Below are positions 9,492-18,491 of a stretch of DNA of 46,205 bases, piece after piece. The first letter of the stretch is position 1; each line of letters begins with the position of its first letter. Under the pieces are notes generated by a model. It did not search any database, had not been told where the DNA came from, and saw nothing but the letters and a program-made list of their open reading frames with translations. A program made the translations under genes and the position numbers. Source of the stretch: a bacterium (GTDB lineage: Bacteria > Moduliflexota > Moduliflexia > Moduliflexales > JAUQPW01); the NCBI GenBank assembly GCA_030550175.1, contig JAUQPW010000039.1, forward strand, positions 1 to 46,205. The letters are read 5' to 3'.

Positions 9492-10227
9492 GGTGTAAAT
9501 AATTTTCTACCCGATGTAAATCCTCGGGGGTATTGATGCCTACAGATTCGATTTCGTTACAACCGGAAAACGTTCGGACTTGGCCCCGACTCCTCAGCCA
9601 GGGAATAAACGGCAGGAAATTTCTCTCTTGGGTTATCGCCCCTGTTTTTATACTATAGGAGAACTCGACCAGTAACTCAAGGTAAGCTTTGCGGGATAAA
9701 CAAAAAAGTCCCAGATCACTTTCCCCCACTTCAGGTAGCTCATCCCCTTCACGGCGGTGAAGGACCTGTATAATTTCACCCAAATCATTACGAACGAAAT
9801 GGATGTAAGGTTTCCTTTGTAGCAAAGTCGGAAAAATTAAAGCTGCTTCAGGATCCTGACGGGATAACTCTGCCAGGTTCATGACCGTTTCCGGTTGAAC
9901 GGCAATTTGATCACACCAGGTAATCCAGACGCTGGTTGGTTTGAGTTTTCGTACCTGTTCCTTTGGGATGAGGATTGCATCGAGCATTCCCGTAGGGGAG
10001 TTTTGAAGCTCATACCCGATTCGATAGGGGTAGCCGGCACAATGACGTTGCACATCTTTCTCAAAGGAGGGGTGAAGAACCAGAATGAAATACTCTACCA
10101 CGGGTGCGTACAGGTCGAACAGATAATCGATCATGGGTTTTCCATTGACCGGGAAAAGGACTTTAGGCAGAGGCGACTTTAAACGCGAGCCAAGACCCGC
10201 GGCCGGGATGATCATTAAACGATTCAT
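9451..10227 (-). CDS. Sugar-phosphate nucleotidyltransferase (GlmU N-domain-like)
   Basis: Predicted nucleotidyltransferase that activates a sugar-1-phosphate or similar phosphorylated compound with NTP. The 258-residue product has the signature AAGLGSRL...[14 protein letters not shown] at 9-32, typical of GlmU-like pyrophosphorylases. It also has [11 protein letters not shown] at about 74-84 (uracil-binding loop equivalent), WCDQ with a likely metal ligand at D106, and the late block [11 protein letters not shown]. The acyltransferase half of GlmU is absent. The ATG at 10227 overlaps the upstream HAD stop by 4 bp (ATGA), and its own end overlaps the next GT2 by 41 bp. The pairing with a CofD/YvcK-like protein recalls the CofC-CofD order of F420 synthesis, but sequence alone does not show the substrate. 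Confidence 0.85.
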   Translation of the reverse strand: MNRLMIIPAAGLGSRLKSPLPKVLFPVNGKPMIDYLFDLYAPVVEYFILVLHPSFEKDVQRHCAGYPYRIGYELQNSPTGMLDAILIPKEQVRKLKPTSVWITWCDQIAVQPETVMNLAELSRQDPEAALIFPTLLQRKPYIHFVRNDLGEIIQVLHRREGDELPEVGESDLGLFCLSRKAYLELLVEFSYSIKTGAITQERNFLPFIPWLRSRGQVRTFSGCNEIESVGINTPEDLHRVENYLHRERKSPFHCYSRL

Positions 10228-10874
10228 GGAATCTCGATTCCTAATTTCGACAATAATTCACAAAGATCCGAGAAGCTCCCGATAAATTTGGGATGCTCGA
10301 TCTTTTTTCCGGTCCTTACCGAAGCTGTATAAGCCGTTGAGGCAATGGCTGCTTCGAGTCCGGAGGAGCTATCTTCAACAATCAGGGTTTTATGGGGGCT
10401 GATTTCAGCCTCCTGGATAATTTTTAAGTAAATCTCCGGGGACGGTTTTCCCTGTTTCACATCATCCCCGGTAACCAGGATAGAGAAAAAGCTGGCGATC
10501 CCTAATCGGTTCAGGATCATCCATGTCGAATCCCTTGAAGCGGAGGTTCCAAGGGCTATACGGGCTTTATATTTTGCAAGGGCGGTTAAAGCCCGAACGG
10601 TATCTGGATAGGCAATGGCCTCCGTAGAGAAATGGCGGCGTGCCTGTAATTGCTTAAACAAAATCCATTCCCGAATCTGTTCTGGAGAAGGGTTTAACTC
10701 CGCGGTAAATTCTTTAATGACGTCGTAGGTCTTTCGACCTGCGATGGTTTCATACTCGGGGCCCTGGATTCCAATCCTGCGCCATAAGTCCTCATAAGCT
10801 CGACGGTGGCAAGGGGAAGTATCCGCCAGGACGCCATCCATATCGAAAATGAACAGATCAAAACAATACCTCAT
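10224..10874 (-). CDS. HAD-superfamily phosphatase/phosphomutase (beta-phosphoglucomutase-like)
   Basis: Cytosolic HAD hydrolase of 216 residues with a C1-type alpha cap. Motif I is DMDGVLAD (nucleophile D11, acid/base D13), motif II is GTSAS at 109-113, motif III Lys is K143 in GKPSPE, and motif IV is VEDSSSGLEAA at 166-176. All catalytic residues are present. It could remove phosphate from a sugar phosphate or isomerise one; subfamily cannot be decided by eye, although the cap length favours the phosphoglucomutase/phosphoglycolate phosphatase group. A GGGAGA sequence touches the ATG. It overlaps the next gene (nucleotidyltransferase) by 4 bp, so the two probably act on the same metabolite. 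Confidence 0.87.
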   Translation of the reverse strand: MRYCFDLFIFDMDGVLADTSPCHRRAYEDLWRRIGIQGPEYETIAGRKTYDVIKEFTAELNPSPEQIREWILFKQLQARRHFSTEAIAYPDTVRALTALAKYKARIALGTSASRDSTWMILNRLGIASFFSILVTGDDVKQGKPSPEIYLKIIQEAEISPHKTLIVEDSSSGLEAAIASTAYTASVRTGKKIEHPKFIGSFSDLCELLSKLGIEIP

Positions 10875-10985
10875 TCTCCCATTCCGGTGGTTTCCTCAAA
10901 TAAACCCAGAACTCCCTTTCTCATCCAGGAATTTCAAACCTGGAGACTGTTTCAAAACTGGATTTATTTAAAGAAACGTCTTGCC

Positions 10986-13040
10986 TTATATATTTTTTAT
11001 TTCTCCCAACTCCGGAGGACGTTTTAACGACTTAAATCTCCATTGCAAAATGGTGAGAAGGGACTGAATCCCATCCAATACCGTGGTACGTCGGACCTTC
11101 TCGGGAGAGATAGGAAAAAATTGAATCGGAGTTTCAAAGATTGCCGCCCGGTCGCGTAAGAGCATGGAAAGGATGTGTTGATTAACATATTTGTGTTTTA
11201 AATCGATCCCGTCTGCACGTAAGTAGGAAGCTTTAATGGCCCTGACACCTGAAAGGGTATCCGAAATATAACGTCCATAAAGTAACAGATAGGCCAGACT
11301 TAAAATATGGCTTCCCACATAACTTATAGCGCCTAGAACTAAATTATGACGATAACGGAGTTTGTAAGATTGATGGATATCACTAACGGAAAGTCGTCGA
11401 CTTCCCCATACGGCATCTAATCGGCCGTGGGTCAAGAGTGAAATGAGGTTTACAATATCCTCACCCTTGTACATCCCGGAAGATTCAAACAAGACGATAT
11501 AATCAAATCGCGGATCTTTAAGAACCTTTGAAAAGGGTGCTTCCGGGGATTCAGAAGAAAGGTTATAGACTTCGAAGGGGAGTGAAGAGACAAAATCGGG
11601 ACTTAAAGACTCCGGACTCTGATAGAATACGAGGATTTCGGCAGGAAGGTCCCGAATACCTCCCCTCAGCATTTCCAGTAAAGTTTGGGTGATTTTATTG
11701 AGAGAGTGAGTATCCAGGAGCAGAACGGCCATCTTCCAGGGCCCCCTTTTTTTGAGAAACGACTCAATAAAAGGTGTAAGTATTTTGGCTGCATTGTGTC
11801 GCCCGGTAACTCCTTCTTCGTAGTTCCCAATTCGAACCAGGCGTGGATCTTCCAAAGTTTCAAGCCGACCTAACGGGATATACGGAGTATCTTGATCCTG
11901 GTGATTTGGATCATTGATCACATAGTGGGTAATCAAACAGGGGGTCGGAATTTGCAACAGATTCTTCTCCTTCAGATAGTAAACGGCTTTATTAATAATA
12001 TCCACGGCACTGCTGTCTGGGATCTCGGCATCTTCCTGGAGGTTTGTAATCAGTAGCTTGATCGCTTTAAGATTTTTTGCAATCGCGGTGCCAAGTCCAG
12101 GGGTCAGGTAAGAAGGGAAAAGGCTTGAATGTTGAGTTCCAGGCGAGTAGATAATCAGATCGGCTTCTGCAATTCGCTGGAGTAAACGAGGATTAGGGGC
12201 CAGGGTCTTAGATTGTTTTTCAAGGAAACGCTTAATCTCATCGGCTGAAGCTGACTTTAACCAGTTCTGCTCTGCCCCGGTAAGGGGACGATGGAGCAGG
12301 TAGATATCTTTGATGTGGTTGCGTCGGTTCGCGTTAACGATATCGGCTTCGCTTGCCAGGACCCGATGGTGCTCATCCAAAGCCACAAGATAGGCATTGG
12401 CCCCATCGGTTACATTTTCGATTAAACCGGCAGGGAGGCTTAAAAGATTGCAGTAATCCTCGACGGCTGCATTAAAGTTTCGCCCCATTTCTAAAAAACA
12501 TCCGGCAAAGACCAGATTTCCGATACTACAATCGGAAAAAGAAAAAGGATATTGGGTTCTTAGGAGTTCTTCCTCGAAGTAAGAAAGTTTTCTAACGAGT
12601 GCTTTCCTGGAGATTTCCCCTATATCTGCCAGTAAGGCTACCAATTTAGCCTGGAACTCAGAGCGTATAGAACCCTTATCTCCGCCGGAAATCGATTGAC
12701 CGCCGAGGATCCGAAATGAGTTAATGGCCTCATTCATCGAATAACCCACCGGGAATCGGAGATCGAGGGTTTCAATAAGCCCACGACTACAAGACTGGAG
12801 TTCACCGGCCATTCGGGAAGCATTCTTTCTAAAATCTGAAGGGCCGAGACTATCGCCCAAAAATCTTCTGACTTCACCGGTAGAAGCTCCATCATCATAG
12901 CCATTGATGGCAAGGGTCAATACGACCTGGGGATTGTTAATGAGTTGCTTTGAAAGAACCCTCGACCCTCTACCTCCCGAGAAGAGAACCACTTTTACTT
13001 TAGTCTGACCGGATAGGTTTTCGGAGCCCAGCGTTTTCAT
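10986..13040 (-). CDS. YvcK/CofD-like protein fused to a degenerate GT2-like domain
   Basis: A 684-residue two-domain protein. Residues about 15-350 match the CofD/YvcK (GlmR) fold. They contain FSGGRGSRVL at 20-29, GYDDGASTGEVRRFLGDSLG at 47-66 with SDFRKN following, SIGNLVFAGCFLE at 172-184, and YSPGTQHSSLFPSYL at 298-312, the counterpart of the GPGSLYTSILPN block of YvcK. Residues about 433-675 resemble a polyprenyl-phosphate GT2: DAVWGSRR at 542-549, DTLSGVRAIKASYL at 594-607, and a hydrophobic segment at 570-588. The usual DXD position reads FESSG (518-522) and the N-terminal PAYNEE loop is absent, so this half is probably non-catalytic or acts differently. It heads a tight cluster with HAD, nucleotidyltransferase and two GT2 genes. 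Known YvcK proteins bind UDP-sugars; a sugar-nucleotide-sensing or transferase role is inference. Confidence 0.78.
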   Translation of the reverse strand: MKTLGSENLSGQTKVKVVLFSGGRGSRVLSKQLINNPQVVLTLAINGYDDGASTGEVRRFLGDSLGPSDFRKNASRMAGELQSCSRGLIETLDLRFPVGYSMNEAINSFRILGGQSISGGDKGSIRSEFQAKLVALLADIGEISRKALVRKLSYFEEELLRTQYPFSFSDCSIGNLVFAGCFLEMGRNFNAAVEDYCNLLSLPAGLIENVTDGANAYLVALDEHHRVLASEADIVNANRRNHIKDIYLLHRPLTGAEQNWLKSASADEIKRFLEKQSKTLAPNPRLLQRIAEADLIIYSPGTQHSSLFPSYLTPGLGTAIAKNLKAIKLLITNLQEDAEIPDSSAVDIINKAVYYLKEKNLLQIPTPCLITHYVINDPNHQDQDTPYIPLGRLETLEDPRLVRIGNYEEGVTGRHNAAKILTPFIESFLKKRGPWKMAVLLLDTHSLNKITQTLLEMLRGGIRDLPAEILVFYQSPESLSPDFVSSLPFEVYNLSSESPEAPFSKVLKDPRFDYIVLFESSGMYKGEDIVNLISLLTHGRLDAVWGSRRLSVSDIHQSYKLRYRHNLVLGAISYVGSHILSLAYLLLYGRYISDTLSGVRAIKASYLRADGIDLKHKYVNQHILSMLLRDRAAIFETPIQFFPISPEKVRRTTVLDGIQSLLTILQWRFKSLKRPPELGEIKNI

Positions 13041-13123
13041 AACTTGTCACCGTTTCCCTTTGAGCAATTCCTCCCCTTAACTCCTTTCCCGATGCAAGCG
13101 AGACACTTACACCCTTGAGGAGT

Positions 13124-13147
13124 AGGGGCAAAGGATCCTTCGCCCCT
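13124..13147. repeat. Palindrome centred on GGATCC
   Basis: A 24-bp near-perfect palindrome (AGGGGC...GCCCCT, one mismatched pair) in the 135-bp gap between the GT87 gene and the YvcK-like fusion. It can form a stem in either strand. There is no U-run next to it, so a terminator role is uncertain. The gap holds nothing else recognisable. Confidence 0.6.
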
Positions 13148-13175
13148 GCTTGTCTTTCTCCTCACAGGAACGGAG

Positions 13176-14525
13176 TTAAAGGGTCAGGCTCAAAAAGATC
13201 CGTCTACCGGATCTGATATAATTCGCCCACGCTTGTGTGGCATAACTTTGAAATAACTCCCCGGCGTATTTCCACAGGAAGATCAGGGTTAAAAGAAGAG
13301 GCCCACTCTTAAAAAGACCTGTGAGCAGAAGTTCTACAGGGGAGTCCCATTGAAAGTGGGTACGGAGAAAATCAATCAAAATCAAGTTTTGTCCAACGGC
13401 TAACAAGAAGATAAGGCCGATTAAAGTCATAACTCTAAGACTGAAAGCCCTATGGGAAGCCACCACATAGATAAGCAACAGAAAAAGGGGTGCCAGGTAA
13501 TGCTCAAAGACAACTTGAGAGATCAGAAGGCTGAAAGAAACTGCCATAAGGAAATCGAAGTGCCTTCTTGCAGTGGGAAACCACTTTTGAGAACGGCTTT
13601 GAATAATGAGATAAATAAACGTGCCGACGACGATGGCTTTTAGCCCAAATAAACAGAGGGTGAAAACGACGGAACGAGACGGAGAATCGGATTGCGGTTG
13701 TAAGAATATCTTGAAATTATCGAGGGTTACATATAAAGAACTGTTATAGAACCAGGGAGAAAGTTTCCGGGTCCCTTCTCCCATAAGGATCAGAAATTCT
13801 TTGTGGAGGTTCCATCCCATTGTGGAGAGAGAAACAAGACCGATCAGGGAGAATATAGCAACCACATAGCCAAAGAATCGAAGTCCGGATATACAAGTCA
13901 GAAAGATCAGGGCGGTAATAAAACTGGGTTTAATCAGGCATGCGAGAATCAAAAATAAAGCAGATAAAAAAAGTTGTAGATTTGTATGGCTGAGGAGGGC
14001 CAATGTAAACAACAAAAAGAGGGTTGGGGTGGTCTGTCCACCCACCCGATAAACGGTCCAGAAGGGTTGATAAATCAAACTCAAGAAAGCAAATATAGCC
14101 GCAAACCTGGCCTGTGCCAGCTCATACTGAATTTTATCAAAAGTGGGAGAGTAAGGATTTCCCACGAACCGCCGATTATGGAAATACAACAACCCTAATG
14201 CAATAAAATAGGCAAGGGTATTTTGAATTTTAAAAGCAATCAAAGCCCAAGGGGGAGAAAGATAACCCAGCGGGGCATAAAGCCAGGCAGATATCGGGGT
14301 TCCCCAAAAACGCATCTTCCCATGGGGAGGTTCTCCGCCGATGAGACGCTCTGCATGGTATATATCCTGGATCTGTCCGGCAACAACCCGTCTACCCGTA
14401 TCATAGAAATTACCAAAATCCCAACCGGAACCGGCGGGTACCATTATTCCCACCACAGATCCCGCCAGAATAAGCAAAAGGATTAATAAGGTCAGTTGTC
14501 GATATTTTACATGGGTATCTTCCAT
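13176..14525 (-). CDS. Polytopic membrane glycosyltransferase, GT87/DUF2029-like
   Basis: Integral membrane protein of 449 residues with about ten hydrophobic segments. The first outside loop has GSGWDFGNFYDTGRRVVAG, where the Asp and Tyr match the GT87 pattern for polyprenyl-phosphate-mannose-dependent mannosyltransferases. The following YAPLGYLSPPWALIAFKIQN matches the family's Pro-rich segment. The open frame begins with GTG at 14531, but the ATG two codons later is the likelier start. It would transfer a lipid-linked sugar on the outer side of the membrane. It stands between the sulfatase-like pair and the YvcK-like cluster, with gaps of 135-156 bp, and may be transcribed alone. Confidence 0.78.
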   Translation of the reverse strand: MEDTHVKYRQLTLLILLLILAGSVVGIMVPAGSGWDFGNFYDTGRRVVAGQIQDIYHAERLIGGEPPHGKMRFWGTPISAWLYAPLGYLSPPWALIAFKIQNTLAYFIALGLLYFHNRRFVGNPYSPTFDKIQYELAQARFAAIFAFLSLIYQPFWTVYRVGGQTTPTLFLLFTLALLSHTNLQLFLSALFLILACLIKPSFITALIFLTCISGLRFFGYVVAIFSLIGLVSLSTMGWNLHKEFLILMGEGTRKLSPWFYNSSLYVTLDNFKIFLQPQSDSPSRSVVFTLCLFGLKAIVVGTFIYLIIQSRSQKWFPTARRHFDFLMAVSFSLLISQVVFEHYLAPLFLLLIYVVASHRAFSLRVMTLIGLIFLLAVGQNLILIDFLRTHFQWDSPVELLLTGLFKSGPLLLTLIFLWKYAGELFQSYATQAWANYIRSGRRIFLSLTL

Positions 14526-14681
14526 ATTCACTCAGGAACCTTTCAAACCCATACTTTTATCGTTTTTCCAGACCTATCCGTCAAAGCCTACAAACTTTAT
14601 AGCTTCTCAGGGTCTCGGGTTTAGTTTAATCGGCTGACTTATGAAAAAACCCAAAAGGATAAGTTTCTTGAGAATCCGATA

Positions 14682-16508
14682 TCATCTGGAATTCTGACTT
14701 CGGGCTTCAGATTTAAGAATCTTCTCCAGAAGGGCTCTAAACTGGTTCAGGGTTTGTGAACTCTCTTCCAGGTTGGCCAGGTTTCGTTGTTCCCAGGGGT
14801 CATTTTCAAAATCGTAAAGTTCTTCCACTCCATCCCCATTCTTAATGTAGCGCATTCCATTAAATACCAGGGCTTTTACATCTCCCCGGCTAACCGGAAA
14901 CCGGGCCGGGCGACCGGTCACCCGAGATACCTCAGAGAGTAAGGGAGTTTCCTCCAGGTCAAGGGCTTGAGCCGGCATATTCCAGTATCGTGCCAGGGAC
15001 TTACCCGGGAAGCGAGGGTCTCCGCCGAGTCTGGTCAAGTCCGCAACGGTGGCTGCGAGATCCCGAAGGGAAACCGGTTCATGGATACGCTTGCCTGCAG
15101 GCACTTTGGATGGAAAGACGATCAATAAAGGTACATGCACCGTCGGGAGATAGAGACTGTTACCGTGGTCGAAAATCCCATGTTCCCCAAATTCTTCGCC
15201 GTGATCCGAGGTAATAATTATCAATGTATTCTCCAACAGCCCTTTTCTCCCAAGTTCATTGAAAAGCTGCCCAAGCTGATAATCTAGGTAAGCGATGGCC
15301 CCATCATAGGCATCTATTTCTTCCTGGACCTCCTCTGGAGATAATTTCCGATGCATGACCGCAGGTTCCCAGTTATGACGATGTAATGGACTAAACTTTC
15401 CATACTTCCGTCCCGGTCCGAACATCTTATCATAGGGTGGAGGAGGTAGATAAGGTTCATGGGCATCATAATAATTAATGAACACAAAAAAGGGTCGTTG
15501 CTCTTTATGGGAGAACCAACGTAATACCTTCTCATTTATCTGGTTTGCCGGTTGGCGGTTCAGGTGTTCATCATTACGAAGAATTCTACGGAGCCTAAAG
15601 TTATCTGCAATGGTTCGTGTCAACAGGGAACTGGCGACAGTTTGCCCCAGAGATATCCGGTAGTCTTTGTAGTATATAAAACCACGATCAAGGCCGTGTT
15701 CATAGCTGCAATAACCGGTATTACCTACAAATCCTGCCGTCAAATATCCCCGTGCCCTGAAGAATTCGGCCAGGGTAGGATAGGTTGAATCCAGCGGCAT
15801 TAACCAATCGGCAGATAATTCGTGGGGAAAGCGCCCGGTGAACATACTGGCATGGGAGGGGAGGGTCCACGGAGCTGTGGATAATGCCCGTTCAAAGACC
15901 ACTCCCATTTTGGCTAACTGCTCCAACTGAGGCGTAGTGGGTCGGGAGTAACCATAAACGCTCAAATTCCCGGCCCGAACGGTATCCAGGGTGATGAATA
16001 ATACATTGGGTGCATAGGGAGGAGCAGGTATCAGATCGGCAAGGGCTCTCCGCTCCGCAAGGATCCGTTTCCCCTGGACACTTATTACCAGCATTCCGAC
16101 CAGCAATCCCATCCAGGGTAGGGTTCGACGAACTAACCTTTGAAAAGAAAGCATGTACGGGGTGATCAGGCGTAAAGTTTGTGTAGCCAGACCTGCAGCA
16201 AGTAATAAGGCTGCGTAATGATGAATCTTGGGGTAGAGAATGATCAGGTCCATAAAACCCCAGAGTGCAGATAAAAAAATGGTAAGACGCAAGGTATTAA
16301 GCTTTGGCCAGAGCCGACTAACAAAAAAAATGACCAGTCCCAGGAGAAAAAGGACCCCAGCGTTAGCCAGAGGACACATCCAGACAAAGTCATGACTTAC
16401 TTCCCGGGTCCGACTTACATAGAACCCCTGAACCGTTCGCAGGACGACCTCCAGTAGGCCGGTAAGAAGCCCAAACCAGATAGCTATCAACAGTGGAAAT
16501 CCTAACAC
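14682..16508 (-). CDS. Membrane-anchored sulfatase-like protein (alkaline phosphatase superfamily), copy 1
   Basis: An N-terminal block of about five membrane segments is followed by a sulfatase-fold domain. The metal-binding Asp is in TLDTVRAGNLS, the nucleophile position is Thr in APWTLPSHAS, and the second metal site is TSDHGEEFGEHG. Arylsulfatases need Cys/Ser-x-Pro-x-Arg for formylglycine; this is absent, so phosphatase or phospho-group transferase chemistry is more likely (inference). It is closely similar over its length to the gene just upstream, so the pair is a tandem duplication. The start is uncertain: the frame is open to 16760 with no suitable ATG, and a palindromic repeat lies at the junction. 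GTG at 16508 gives 608 residues, matching the 601-residue paralogue, but has no clear ribosome site. The last residues (SEARSQNSR) come from a short repeat-like sequence. Confidence 0.8.
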   Translation of the reverse strand: MLGFPLLIAIWFGLLTGLLEVVLRTVQGFYVSRTREVSHDFVWMCPLANAGVLFLLGLVIFFVSRLWPKLNTLRLTIFLSALWGFMDLIILYPKIHHYAALLLAAGLATQTLRLITPYMLSFQRLVRRTLPWMGLLVGMLVISVQGKRILAERRALADLIPAPPYAPNVLFITLDTVRAGNLSVYGYSRPTTPQLEQLAKMGVVFERALSTAPWTLPSHASMFTGRFPHELSADWLMPLDSTYPTLAEFFRARGYLTAGFVGNTGYCSYEHGLDRGFIYYKDYRISLGQTVASSLLTRTIADNFRLRRILRNDEHLNRQPANQINEKVLRWFSHKEQRPFFVFINYYDAHEPYLPPPPYDKMFGPGRKYGKFSPLHRHNWEPAVMHRKLSPEEVQEEIDAYDGAIAYLDYQLGQLFNELGRKGLLENTLIIITSDHGEEFGEHGIFDHGNSLYLPTVHVPLLIVFPSKVPAGKRIHEPVSLRDLAATVADLTRLGGDPRFPGKSLARYWNMPAQALDLEETPLLSEVSRVTGRPARFPVSRGDVKALVFNGMRYIKNGDGVEELYDFENDPWEQRNLANLEESSQTLNQFRALLEKILKSEARSQNSR

Positions 16509-16509
16509 G

Positions 16510-16605
16510 GACGCTTTCGGGATACGGGAGCTTTCGGGACGCGGAGATAAAGTCTCCGTGTCTCCGTGTCTCCGCGTCCCCGGGTCCGGAAAGCCTCCGC
16601 GTCTC
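16510..16605. repeat. GGGACGCGGAGA palindromic repeat at the sulfatase-like gene junction
   Basis: Between the stop of one sulfatase-like gene (16606) and the start region of the next lies a repeat with arms GGGACGCGGAGA (16537-16548) and TCTCCGCGTCCC (16569-16580), separated by tandem CTCCGTGT units. Related sequence occurs at 42753-42812. It supplies the whole region where the ribosome site of the downstream gene should be. Confidence 0.7.
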
Positions 16606-18411
16606 TCACTCCCTAAGCTCCCGCTCGAGAGCTCTCCTGAACTCCTCAAGCCTTTGACGGCCTTCTTCAGAATTAGCAAGATCTTGTTCTTCTGTTGGAT
16701 CGTTTTCAAGATCATAAAGTTCTTCACGACCATCTCCGTTCTTGATATAGTGCATACCATCGGCCACCAGTGATTTCATATCTCCTTTACATACCGGCAG
16801 CCATGCGGGCATGTTAATACATTTACTGATTTCAGAAAGTAAAGCAGAAGAGGAACTGTGGGGATTATCGGCTCCCTTCCAATATCGAGCCAGTGAATAT
16901 CCGGGAAAGCGAGAGCCAGCTTCCGGTTTAACCAGGTCCAGAATGGTGGCCGGAATATCCCGCAGGGTTACTGCTTCATGAATACGTTTTCCGGCCGGTA
17001 TACGTCCCGGGAAGGAAATAAATAGAGGAACCTGTAGCAACGACCGGTAGAGGCTATTACCGTGATCAAAGAGACCATGCTCTCCGAACTGCTCCCCGTG
17101 ATCGGAGGTGATAACGATTAAAGTGTTTTCCAGTACCCCTCGTTTTTGCAATTCATCGAAGAATAAGCCCAGTTGATGGTCCAGATAAGCGATACAACCC
17201 TCATAGGCGTCCCTCTCCACCTGGATCTCCTGAGGGGACCAGGTTCTCCGCATCGATTTATCCGGTCGGGGCCTTTTAGGTCCAAACAGGGTATCAAAGG
17301 GCTTAGGGGGCAGGTAGGGTGCATGGGCATCTATATAGTTGAGAAAGACGAAAAAGGGTCGTGAATTATGGCGGGAAAGCCAGGACAGAAAATCTTCATT
17401 GATTTCTTCGGCTCGCTTGTAGAGGAGTTTATCGGTATCTCCTTTGATCGATTTCAGCTTGTCTACAAAGATCCGGGCCAGCCACGAACTCTTAATGATC
17501 ATCTCCGGAGATATAGGATAATCCTCATAGTGAATAAAGCCACGGGCAAGGCCCGTTTCGTAGGTTCCATACAACAGGTTGGCAACAAACCCGGCGGTAA
17601 CATATCCATAAGTCTGGAAAACTTCAGCCAATACAGGATAAGTCGCATCCAGGGGTTTCAGCCAGTCTGCCGAGACCTCATGGGGATAGCGGGCCGTGAA
17701 CAGGCTGGCATGGGAAGGAAGGGTCCAGGACGAAGTTGCAAAGGCCTTTTCAAAGACCACACCGGTTTTGGCCAACTTCTCTAAGTAAGGGGTCGTAGGT
17801 CGATTATAACCGTATAGACTGAGGCTTGAGGCCCTTACAGTGTCCAATACAATCAGTAAGACATTGGGAGTACCAGGAGGGGCCGGGGGAAGTTTTGCCA
17901 GGGCATTACGCTCTATTAATACCTGCCACTCATTTATACCAACGGCCAATGCCATCACAATAGCCAACATTCCTCCCAGGGTGTACCGGCTGAAGATGTA
18001 AAAGGTCGAGATGTGTTTTTCAATGAGACGAGCTGTTTGCACGGAAAGGCCGATGGTCAGCAGAAGAGCTGCAAGGATGTGCAGTTTCGGGAACCATAAT
18101 AATGGGCCTGAAAAACCGAGAAGGGCAAAGGTAAAAACAACCATCTTTGGAGAGGTTGCCCTGGGCCAGAACCGGGCCACCAGGAGGAGGATGAACCCCG
18201 AAAGTAGAAAGAGAACCAGATCTGCCAAAGGAGCCATCCAGACGACCTGTGGACTTACGTAGATACGTTGGTGCAGGAAGAATTTCTGAATCGCGCGAAT
18301 AGAAATCTCTCCCAAACCGGTAGCCAATGCAAACCAGGCTGCGAAAAGTAAAAGTTTGCCGGGCGCTAGAGAAGTGGTAGATGGAACCGATTTCTTCTCT
18401 TGAGTTATCAT
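16606..18411 (-). CDS. Membrane-anchored sulfatase-like protein (alkaline phosphatase superfamily), copy 2
   Basis: 601 residues: about five membrane segments to residue 165, then a sulfatase-fold domain facing outside. Metal ligands are D190 (IVLDTVRASSLS) and D437/H438 (TSDHGEQFGEHG). DAH at 361-363 and DHGNSLY at 449-455 are further family motifs. The nucleophile position is T230 in SSWTLPSHAS, as in LtaS- and EptA-type phospho-group transferases (Thr nucleophile), not the Cys/Ser-x-Pro-x-Arg of true sulfatases. Hydrolysis or transfer of a phosphate-containing group on an envelope glycan or lipid is therefore more probable than desulfation, but the substrate is unknown. It is the upstream member of a tandem pair and is 80 bp from the phosphodiesterase-like pair, probably in one transcript. 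Confidence 0.85.
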   Translation of the reverse strand: MITQEKKSVPSTTSLAPGKLLLFAAWFALATGLGEISIRAIQKFFLHQRIYVSPQVVWMAPLADLVLFLLSGFILLLVARFWPRATSPKMVVFTFALLGFSGPLLWFPKLHILAALLLTIGLSVQTARLIEKHISTFYIFSRYTLGGMLAIVMALAVGINEWQVLIERNALAKLPPAPPGTPNVLLIVLDTVRASSLSLYGYNRPTTPYLEKLAKTGVVFEKAFATSSWTLPSHASLFTARYPHEVSADWLKPLDATYPVLAEVFQTYGYVTAGFVANLLYGTYETGLARGFIHYEDYPISPEMIIKSSWLARIFVDKLKSIKGDTDKLLYKRAEEINEDFLSWLSRHNSRPFFVFLNYIDAHAPYLPPKPFDTLFGPKRPRPDKSMRRTWSPQEIQVERDAYEGCIAYLDHQLGLFFDELQKRGVLENTLIVITSDHGEQFGEHGLFDHGNSLYRSLLQVPLFISFPGRIPAGKRIHEAVTLRDIPATILDLVKPEAGSRFPGYSLARYWKGADNPHSSSSALLSEISKCINMPAWLPVCKGDMKSLVADGMHYIKNGDGREELYDLENDPTEEQDLANSEEGRQRLEEFRRALERELRE

Positions 18412-18420
18412 CCTATTACA

Positions 18421-18456
18421 GGAATTGGGAATTTCTAATTCCTAATTCCCAATTCC
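18421..18456. repeat. 13-bp perfect inverted repeat (GGAATTGGGAATT)
   Basis: Arms at 18421-18433 and 18444-18456 with a 10-base loop, in the 80-bp gap between a phosphodiesterase-like gene and a sulfatase-like gene. It is AT-rich with no flanking U-run. It may be a dispersed repeat or an mRNA-processing hairpin. Confidence 0.6.
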
Positions 18457-18491
18457 CATGTAAGACCCGAGAAAGATTTTTCCCCATGGAT

